From an uncultured Bacillota bacterium (GTDB taxonomy: Bacteria; Bacillota; Sulfobacillia; UBA995; UBA9673): a DNA stretch of 5,342 nt. Where the stretch lies: contig CALMHV010000105.1 in the NCBI GenBank assembly GCA_937863905.1, forward strand, positions 1 to 5,342. The letters are read 5' to 3'. This document shows positions 1 to 5,342 of this stretch, in pieces. A program made the translations under genes and the position numbers. How positions within the stretch are numbered: the stretch's first letter is position 1; every line of letters starts with the position of its first letter. The notes below the pieces were generated by a model, which worked only from the letters and a program-made list of their open reading frames with translations, ran no database searches and was not told where the DNA came from.

Positions 1-1626
1 CCCGACATCCCTGTTCACGAATTGCTCGAGCGCGCCGCGAAGAACTATCCCGACACCATCGCCACGATTTTCATGGGTGGGAAGCTCACGTTCAGCCAAC
101 TCCTCGAGAAGTCTTATAGGCTCGCCGCCGCCCTGCACGACCTCGGGGTGAAGAAGGGCGACCGAGTCGCGATTATGCTGCCAAACTGCCCGCAGGCAGT
201 CATCGCCTTCAACGCGGTTCTGAAGGCGGGCGCGGTGGCTGTCCAGTTCAACCCGCTCTACGTGGAACGGGAGATCGAATACCAGCTCAAGGACTCCGGG
301 GCGAAGGTGATGATCGTCCTCGATCTCCTGTACGGCCGCATCTCCAAGGTCCGCGGCGCCACGGCGCTCGAGAAGGTCATCTGGACCAGCGTTAAGGACT
401 TCCTACCTTTCCCGCTCAACAAGCTCTACCCGATAAAGGCCAAGAAGCAGGGGCAGCTCGTCCACATCCCCCCGAGCCCCAACGACCTGCAGTTCGTGGA
501 CCTGCTCGCGAAGTACGAGCCCAAGCCCCCCAGCTACGAGTTCAAGCCCAGCGAAGACCTCTGCTGCCTGCAGTACACCGGCGGGACGACCGGCGTCTCG
601 AAGGGCTGCATGCTCACCCATCGCAACCTCCTGGTCAACGCCTGGCAGGTATCCAACTGGATGCCCGGCCTTCGCCACGGTCAGGAGCGCGTGATGACCG
701 CGCTGCCGCTCTTCCACAGCTACGCCATGACCACGTGCATGAACCTCGGGGCCGCCATCGGCGCCGGCATGGTCCTGATGCCCCGCTTCATCGTCGAAGA
801 CGTCCTCAAGGCCATCCAGAAGTGGAAGCCGAGCCTCTTCCCCGGCGCGCCGACGATGTACATCGCCGTGATCAACCACCCGGACATCAAGAAGTACGAC
901 CTGAAGTCGATCAAGGCCTGCCTCTCCGGGGCGGCTGCTCTGCCGCTGGAGGTCCAGAAGACCTTCGAGGCGATTACCGGTGGCCGTCTGGTCGAGGGGT
1001 ACGGGCTCTCCGAAGCCTCCCCGGTGACGCACTGCAGCGCGATCTACGGGCTCCGCAAGCCGGGCAGCATCGGCGTGCCGTTCCCCAACACCGTCTCCAA
1101 GATCATGGACATCGAGACCGGCAAGAAGGAGATGCCCATCGGCGAGGCGGGCGAAGTCGTCATCAAGGGACCGCAGGTCATGAAGGGCTACTGGAACCGT
1201 CCCGATGAGACCGCGGTCACTCTGAGAGACGGGTGGCTCTACACCGGCGACATCGGCAAGATGGATGAAGACGGCTACACCTTCATCGTGGACCGGAAGA
1301 AAGAGATGATCATCGCCGGCGGGTACAACATCTACCCGCGGGAGATCGAAGAGGTCCTCTTCGAGCACCCCAAGATCCAGGAGGCGGCCGCCATCGGCAT
1401 CCCGGACGAGTACCGCGGCGAGACGGTGAAGATTTTCGTCGTGCCGAAGCCGGGCGAGCAGCCGACCGCGGAGGAGATTATCAGCTTCTGCAAGGAGAAG
1501 CTCGCCAAGTACAAGGTGCCTAAGTTCGTCGAGTTCCGGTCGGAACTCCCGAAGAGCCTCATCGGCAAGGTCCTTCGTCGCGTCCTCGTCGAGGAGGAGA
1601 AGCAGAAGCGTGAAGCGGTGAGCTAG
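1..1626 (+). CDS. fadD: Long-chain fatty-acid--CoA ligase (acyl-CoA synthetase, AMP-binding), 5' end outside window
   Basis: Activates a fatty acid with ATP to an acyl-adenylate and transfers it to CoA; a cytoplasmic or membrane-associated enzyme feeding beta-oxidation or lipid synthesis. The frame is open from base 1, and PDIPVHELLERAA reads like the usual N-terminal region, so the true start lies upstream, perhaps 20-30 codons away. TTG at 22 is the first start-like codon in view but is probably internal. Numbered from that TTG, the ANL-superfamily motifs run in order: P-loop YTGGTTGVSKG (185-195), GYGLSEASP (326-334), YTGD (407-410, Asp binding the ribose), DRKKEMIIAGGYNIYP (424-439, hinge and C-terminal domain) and the catalytic adenylation Lys in GKVLRR (K516). 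All are intact, and the gene ends normally at TAG 1624-1626. Family and chemistry are clear. Chain length is not: a medium-chain or aryl-acid ligase remains possible, and the symbol is by similarity only. Confidence 0.93.
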   Translation, partial: PDIPVHELLERAAKNYPDTIATIFMGGKLTFSQLLEKSYRLAAALHDLGVKKGDRVAIMLPNCPQAVIAFNAVLKAGAVAVQFNPLYVEREIEYQLKDSGAKVMIVLDLLYGRISKVRGATALEKVIWTSVKDFLPFPLNKLYPIKAKKQGQLVHIPPSPNDLQFVDLLAKYEPKPPSYEFKPSEDLCCLQYTGGTTGVSKGCMLTHRNLLVNAWQVSNWMPGLRHGQERVMTALPLFHSYAMTTCMNLGAAIGAGMVLMPRFIVEDVLKAIQKWKPSLFPGAPTMYIAVINHPDIKKYDLKSIKACLSGAAALPLEVQKTFEAITGGRLVEGYGLSEASPVTHCSAIYGLRKPGSIGVPFPNTVSKIMDIETGKKEMPIGEAGEVVIKGPQVMKGYWNRPDETAVTLRDGWLYTGDIGKMDEDGYTFIVDRKKEMIIAGGYNIYPREIEEVLFEHPKIQEAAAIGIPDEYRGETVKIFVVPKPGEQPTAEEIISFCKEKLAKYKVPKFVEFRSELPKSLIGKVLRRVLVEEEKQKREAVS

Positions 1627-1650
1627 ACCGCGCCGCCACATAGGCCTCAG

Positions 1651-1678
1651 CCACCCCGGCCAGACTAGGCCGGGGTGG
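1651..1678 (+). terminator. Perfect GC-rich hairpin after the acyl-CoA ligase gene; terminator-like but no T-tract
   Basis: An 11-bp perfect inverted repeat, CCACCCCGGCC / GGCCGGGGTGG, encloses a 6-base loop (AGACTA) and begins 25 bases after the ligase stop codon. Position and stability suit a transcription terminator, but the stem is followed by TGCTGTACC rather than a run of T, so it is not a canonical intrinsic terminator. The right arm overlaps the farthest-upstream GTG codons (1675 and 1678) available to the cyanophycinase gene, so the same structure could hide a start codon or modulate read-through into cphB-cphA. It is visible directly in the sequence; its function is inferred. I saw no convincing -35/-10 promoter in the gap around it. 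Confidence 0.5.
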
Positions 1679-2532
1679 TGCTGTACCAGGTGGGAGAAGA
1701 GGAGAAGACGCAGCCCCGCACCCAGTCGCGGCCGGGGCCACTGGTCATCATCGGCGGCGCCGAAGACCGCGACGGCCGGATTCTATCCGCGTTCGTCCGG
1801 TTGGCCGGGGGCGCCGACGCCGTCATCGCCATCTTGGCCACCGCCTCGGACGAGCCCGAGGGGACGGAGGAAGACTACGCCCGGGCCTTCAAGCGGCTCG
1901 GGGCGAAACGGGTGGAAACCCTTCGGGTCCTGAGGCGGGCCGACGCGGGCAATGACGACATCCTCCGGCGGGCAATGGGCGCCACCGGGTTCTTCTTCGC
2001 TGGAGGCGACCAACTCCGCCTCACGAGCACTCTCGGAGGCACTCTCCTTGACGCCGCCCTCCACGAGAGATACGGCCAGGGGGCGGTCATTGCCGGAACG
2101 TCGGCCGGCGCGTCAGCCATGAGCGAAACCATGATCGTAACCGGGCCCAGCGACGACGCGCCCAAGAAGTGCACCATCAAGATGGCCCCAGGAATGGGCT
2201 TTCTCGAGGGCGCGGTCGTCGACCAGCACTTCGCCCAGAGAGGACGGCTCGGCCGTCTCCTGGCCGCCCTGGCCCAGAACCCAAGAGTGCTCGGTCTCGG
2301 TATCGACGAGGACACGGGGGTCGTGGTCTTCCCCGACCGGACCTTGCGCGTCACCGGCTCCCAGACGGTCACCATCCTGGACGGCCGGACCATCCTGGAG
2401 ACGAACGCTTCCGAGGCCCGGCCGGACGACTCCCTGGCCCTCACCGACGTGGTCCTCCACATCCTGCCCGAGGGGTACGGGTACGACCTCGATGCCCGCC
2501 GTCCGCTAGGGCCAACCTCTCCTCCCCAATGA
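1675..2532 (+). CDS. cphB: Cyanophycinase (peptidase family S51), intracellular type
   Basis: Serine exopeptidase that degrades cyanophycin to beta-Asp-Arg dipeptides, releasing stored nitrogen and carbon. Numbered from GTG 1675: conserved opening VIIGGAED (24-31), GGDQLRLT (110-117), nucleophile elbow GTSAGAS with Ser143, DQHF with His185, and GIDEDTG with Glu212. The last three match the Ser, His and Glu of the cyanobacterial CphB active site, so the enzyme should be active. At 285 residues it has about the family length. The N-terminus is charged with no signal peptide, which fits a cytoplasmic enzyme rather than the secreted CphE kind. The start is uncertain. An in-frame TAG at 1666-1668 limits it; GTG 1675, 1678 and 1690 are candidates and there is no ATG. 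1675 is the longest form and lies in the hairpin stem, whereas 1690 lies just beyond it and is equally plausible. The stop overlaps the cphA start, indicating one operon. Confidence 0.95.
   Translation: MVLYQVGEEEKTQPRTQSRPGPLVIIGGAEDRDGRILSAFVRLAGGADAVIAILATASDEPEGTEEDYARAFKRLGAKRVETLRVLRRADAGNDDILRRAMGATGFFFAGGDQLRLTSTLGGTLLDAALHERYGQGAVIAGTSAGASAMSETMIVTGPSDDAPKKCTIKMAPGMGFLEGAVVDQHFAQRGRLGRLLAALAQNPRVLGLGIDEDTGVVVFPDRTLRVTGSQTVTILDGRTILETNASEARPDDSLALTDVVLHILPEGYGYDLDARRPLGPTSPPQ
2529..2532 (+). promoter_or_regulatory. ATGA stop/start overlap coupling cphB to cphA translation
   Basis: The ATG of cphA (2529-2531) shares bases with the TGA of cphB (2530-2532). The 15 bases before the ATG (AACCTCTCCTCCCCA) are almost all pyrimidine and contain no Shine-Dalgarno match, so cphA initiation probably depends on ribosomes finishing cphB. 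The start is supported by protein similarity, because the conserved N-terminal CphA sequence begins immediately at this codon. The overlap is seen directly; the coupling is inferred. Confidence 0.75.
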
Positions 2533-5342
2533 AAACGAGTCGCATCAAGTCCTATGAAGGTCGCAATATCTACAGCCATCATCCGGTGGTGGCCATGCTC
2601 GTCGATCTTGGGAAATACGATGGCCGCAAGACCAGCGACTTGCCCGGATTCGGCGACCTCCTTTGCACGGCTCTGCCCGGTCTGGCCGGGCATCACTGCT
2701 CAAGCTCTCGCCCGGGTGGCTTCCTCCGCCGGCTCGAGGACGGCACCTTCCTCGGGCACGTCATCGAGCATGTCGCCCTGGAACTCCAGGCGATGGCCGG
2801 CTGGACCGTGATCTATGGCAAGACACGGCAAGCGGACAAGAAAGGCACCTACAATGTCATCTTCGAGTGCGGGTCGGTGGCCGGAGGTGAAGAGGCCGGG
2901 CGGCGGGCCGTGGAAATCGTCCAAGCCGTGGCCAACGGTCGGCGGCCGGAAGTCGGCCCGCACCTGGAGGCCATCAAGGAGGCGGCTGAGGCGGCGGGCC
3001 TGGGTCCGAGCACAGCCGCTCTCGCGGCCGAAGCGGTTCGCCGGGGCATCCCCGTCCGGCGTCTTGGACGGAGCAGCCAGCTCGTGCTTGGGTACGGCTC
3101 CCGGCAACGGCGCGTTTCGGCCACGGTCACCTCGCGCACGCCCTGCCCGGCCGTGGACCTCGCCGGGGACAAGGTCCTCACCAAGGAACTCCTGGCCCGG
3201 GCAGGCATTCCCGTACCGCCCGGCGTCGCGGTGGCCAGCCGGCAGGAAGCGATCCGGGCTCTGACTCTGCTGGGAGCCCCGGTGGTCGTCAAGCCCGTCG
3301 ACGGAAACCAGGGCCGGGGAGTAAGCCTGAACCTGTCCCGTCCCAAGGACGTCAGAAAGGCCTATGACCTGGCCGCGACGTTCGAGACTTCCCGCCCCGA
3401 CAAGGTTCTCGTGGAAAGACAGGTCTTCGGCCGGCACTACCGGCTCCTCATCGTCGACGGACGTTTGGTCGCCGCGGCCGAGCGGCTCCCGGCCCAGGTG
3501 ACGGGGGACGGAGCCCACACCGTGCGGGAGCTTGTCGAGCAGGTCAACCGCGACCCCGCCAGAGGCATCGGGCACCGGCGGGCCCTGACGAGGATAGTGC
3601 TTGACCCGGTGTCCGTCGCCGTGCTCGACCGGCAGGGCCTGGCGCCCGAGGCGGTGCCCGCGGCCGGCCAGGCCGTGGTCCTCCGCGACAACGCCAACCT
3701 CTCGACGGGCGGGACGGCCCGGGATGTCACCGACGAAGTGCACCCCGAAAACAGCCGCTTGGCCGTGCGGGTGGCCCGGCTGGTAGGCCTCGACGTGGCC
3801 GGGGTCGACGTCGTGGGCCCGGACATCGGCCGGCCCATCACCGAGACGGGCGGGGTGGTGCTGGAGGTCAACGCCGCCCCCGGTCTGCGGATGCACCTCC
3901 ACCCGTCCGAAGGGCAGCCCCGGGCTGTGGCGGGTCCCATCCTGGACGGCCTACTGCGGCCGGATGGCCGGGAACTCCGCGTCGCCTGGCTGACGCGGGG
4001 GCCCTGGGCGGGTCGGCCTGGGCGCATCCCGATTGTGGCCGTCACCGGCACGAACGGCAAGACGACGGTCTGCCGGCTCATCGCCCACATCCTCGCCGTG
4101 AGCGGCCTCGAGGTCGGGTTGTCCACCACGGATGGCGCCTGGGTGGGCCGGGCCAAGGTGGCGAGCGGCGACTGCGCCGGGCCCCAGACGGCGGGAGCCC
4201 TCCTTGTCGACCCGGCGGTCGAGGCGGCCGTCCTGGAGACGGCTCGGGGCGGCATCATCCGCGAGGGGCTGGCCTTCGACCGGTGCGACGTGGGCCTCGT
4301 CACCAATATCAGCGCCGATCACGAGGGCCAGGACGGGATGCACAGCCAGGAGGATCTGGCCTACGTCAAGGCCCTGGTTGTCGAGGCCGTGTCGAGCGAT
4401 GGGCACGCCGTCCTAAACGCGGACGATCCGTTCGTGCATGGCATGGCCGGACGGGCCAGGGGAGAGGTCGTGTACTTCGCCCGGACCCCCGAGAACCTGG
4501 TGGCCCGCAAGCACCTGCTCCGCGGCGGCCGGGTGGTCTATCCCGCGGGCGGGACCGTCGTCCTCGACGGGGGCGAGGCCGGAGCACCCGGCGGGCGTGC
4601 CAGGAGCGTGTCTCTCCTTCCCCTTGCCGCCGTGCCCTTCACCCTCGGGGGACTCCTTCCGTTCCAGGTCGACAACCTGTTGGCGGCCGTGGCGGCGACG
4701 TGGTCGCTTGGCGTTCCGGTGGAAGTCATCCGCCGAGGGCTCCGCACCTTCGGCCGGCCGGGGGCGACCACGGGCGATGACGGCTATGCCTCCAACCAGG
4801 GGCGCTTCGAAGTCTGGCGGCTCGGGCGCCGGATGGTCGTCCTCGACTACGCGCACAATCGGGCGGCCTACGGGCAGGTTCTGGCCGCGGCCGGACGCCT
4901 TTGCCCGGGGTACCTCTTCGGCGTCATCGGCGCTCCGGGGGACCGGTTGGATGAGCACCTCCTGGAGATGGGGCGCCTCGCCGCGCGCGGCGCCGACCAT
5001 CTGGTCATCAGGGAGGACACCGACACGCGCGGCCGGGCGCGCGGTGAGGTTGCCTCGCTCTTCCTGCGGGGAGTTCTGGACACCGGGTATTCCGAGGCCA
5101 GGGTGGACGTCGTCCTCGATGAGCGAGCCGCCCTGGAGCGCGCCCTGGACCGCGCTCGTCCCCGTGACTGGGTCATCCACTTCTACGAGAAGCGCGAGCC
5201 CCTGGTGGACTTGTTGAAGGCGCGCGGAGGCCGACCGGTCGCGCCGGCGCGCCTCGCCGGGCCCAAAGAGCGCGCGGCCACCGAAGGACAGGCCGCGGCG
5301 CCCAGACCGCGGGCGGCGCGGGCCGAGAGGACTTCACGCCAG
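2529..5342 (+). CDS. cphA: Cyanophycin synthetase, 3' end outside window
   Basis: Builds cyanophycin in the cytoplasm without a ribosome. The ATP-grasp domain adds Asp to the growing poly-Asp backbone, and the Mur-ligase-like domain attaches Arg to each Asp side-chain carboxyl, using ATP in both steps. The frame is open for 938 codons to the window edge. Domains in order: N-terminal domain, about residues 1-160, with GHVIEHVALELQ (76-87); ATP-grasp, about 165-475, with VVVKPVDGNQGRG (K255, P256, D258) and LEVNAAPG (445-452, metal-binding Glu/Asn); Mur-ligase domain from about 499, with P-loop GTNGKTT (507-513), ETARGG, NISADH (His598), LNADDP, DYAHN (773-777) and DTRGR. The family normally ends soon after FYEKxEPLV. 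Here a further basic, Ala/Pro/Arg-rich tail begins near residue 897 and continues past the edge, so the protein exceeds the roughly 870-900 residues I would expect. The ATP-grasp/Mur linker is also longer than usual. All key motifs are intact, so activity is expected. Confidence 0.96.
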   Translation, partial: MKTSRIKSYEGRNIYSHHPVVAMLVDLGKYDGRKTSDLPGFGDLLCTALPGLAGHHCSSSRPGGFLRRLEDGTFLGHVIEHVALELQAMAGWTVIYGKTRQADKKGTYNVIFECGSVAGGEEAGRRAVEIVQAVANGRRPEVGPHLEAIKEAAEAAGLGPSTAALAAEAVRRGIPVRRLGRSSQLVLGYGSRQRRVSATVTSRTPCPAVDLAGDKVLTKELLARAGIPVPPGVAVASRQEAIRALTLLGAPVVVKPVDGNQGRGVSLNLSRPKDVRKAYDLAATFETSRPDKVLVERQVFGRHYRLLIVDGRLVAAAERLPAQVTGDGAHTVRELVEQVNRDPARGIGHRRALTRIVLDPVSVAVLDRQGLAPEAVPAAGQAVVLRDNANLSTGGTARDVTDEVHPENSRLAVRVARLVGLDVAGVDVVGPDIGRPITETGGVVLEVNAAPGLRMHLHPSEGQPRAVAGPILDGLLRPDGRELRVAWLTRGPWAGRPGRIPIVAVTGTNGKTTVCRLIAHILAVSGLEVGLSTTDGAWVGRAKVASGDCAGPQTAGALLVDPAVEAAVLETARGGIIREGLAFDRCDVGLVTNISADHEGQDGMHSQEDLAYVKALVVEAVSSDGHAVLNADDPFVHGMAGRARGEVVYFARTPENLVARKHLLRGGRVVYPAGGTVVLDGGEAGAPGGRARSVSLLPLAAVPFTLGGLLPFQVDNLLAAVAATWSLGVPVEVIRRGLRTFGRPGATTGDDGYASNQGRFEVWRLGRRMVVLDYAHNRAAYGQVLAAAGRLCPGYLFGVIGAPGDRLDEHLLEMGRLAARGADHLVIREDTDTRGRARGEVASLFLRGVLDTGYSEARVDVVLDERAALERALDRARPRDWVIHFYEKREPLVDLLKARGGRPVAPARLAGPKERAATEGQAAAPRPRAARAERTSRQ

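Noticed and set aside
22..24. TTG at 22 as the real start of the acyl-CoA ligase
   Set aside because: The frame is open to base 1, and the upstream codons (PDIPVHE) resemble the conserved N-terminal region, so the gene most likely begins left of the window.
403..1641. 412-codon open frame on the - strand across the acyl-CoA ligase gene
   Set aside because: The + strand frame holds every AMP-binding motif in order. The antisense translation is Arg/Asp/Leu/His-rich with no recognisable domain, a typical shadow in high-GC DNA.
1..1678. Functional link between the acyl-CoA ligase and the cyanophycin genes as a new combined system
   Set aside because: The genes are separated by a strong hairpin, the ligase has all the features of an ordinary fatty-acid ligase, and no shared substrate is evident; simple adjacency is the likeliest explanation.
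2554..2811. Small + strand ORF starting ATGAAGGTCGCA just after cphB as an alternative downstream gene
   Set aside because: It is in a different frame from cphA, has no recognisable content, and overlaps the conserved CphA N-terminal domain.
2700..3902. 400-codon open frame on the - strand (and a 289-codon one at 3437-4306)
   Set aside because: Both lie wholly antisense to cphA, whose + strand frame contains intact ATP-grasp and Mur motifs. The antisense products have low-complexity composition and no motifs.
4283..5217. Two overlapping + strand ORFs (4283-4780 and 4438-5217) in other frames
   Set aside because: They are out-of-frame with cphA, rich in Arg, Gly, Ser and Pro, and have no conserved motif; the cphA frame runs uninterrupted through the region.

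Overview
The window carries three genes on the + strand of a high-GC bacterial genome (G+C judged by eye at about two thirds, not counted). There is no RNA gene, mobile element, CRISPR array or phage signal. The only non-coding stretch is the short gap of about 50-60 bases after the first gene.

Layout: (1) positions 1-1626, a long-chain fatty-acid/acyl-CoA ligase (FadD/LcfA type) whose first codons lie left of the window; (2) 1651-1678, a perfect 11-bp GC-rich hairpin, possibly a terminator but with no T-tract; (3) about 1675-2532, cyanophycinase (cphB); (4) 2529 to the right edge, cyanophycin synthetase (cphA), open for at least 938 codons with no stop in the window. The cphA start overlaps the cphB stop as ATGA. 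cphA is the largest gene here, and it is easily missed because it runs off the edge and is covered by long antisense and out-of-frame ORFs.

How they work together: cphA and cphB form a compact module for the nitrogen/carbon reserve polymer cyanophycin (multi-L-arginyl-poly-L-aspartate). CphA polymerises aspartate and arginine at the expense of ATP, and CphB cuts the polymer back to beta-Asp-Arg dipeptides. The acyl-CoA ligase belongs to lipid metabolism. It has no obvious link to cyanophycin and is separated from it by the hairpin.

Organism: the CphA N-terminus (EGRNIYSHHPVVAMLVDLG) resembles, from memory, the CphA type of anaerobic or spore-forming Bacillota more than the cyanobacterial type. 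The acyl-CoA ligase also looks like Bacillota/Clostridia relatives. A high-GC member of the Bacillota is my best guess, by inference only. I did not find an undescribed system. The cyanophycin pathway is known; the points worth a second look are details of the CphA protein and of the cphB/cphA start regions.
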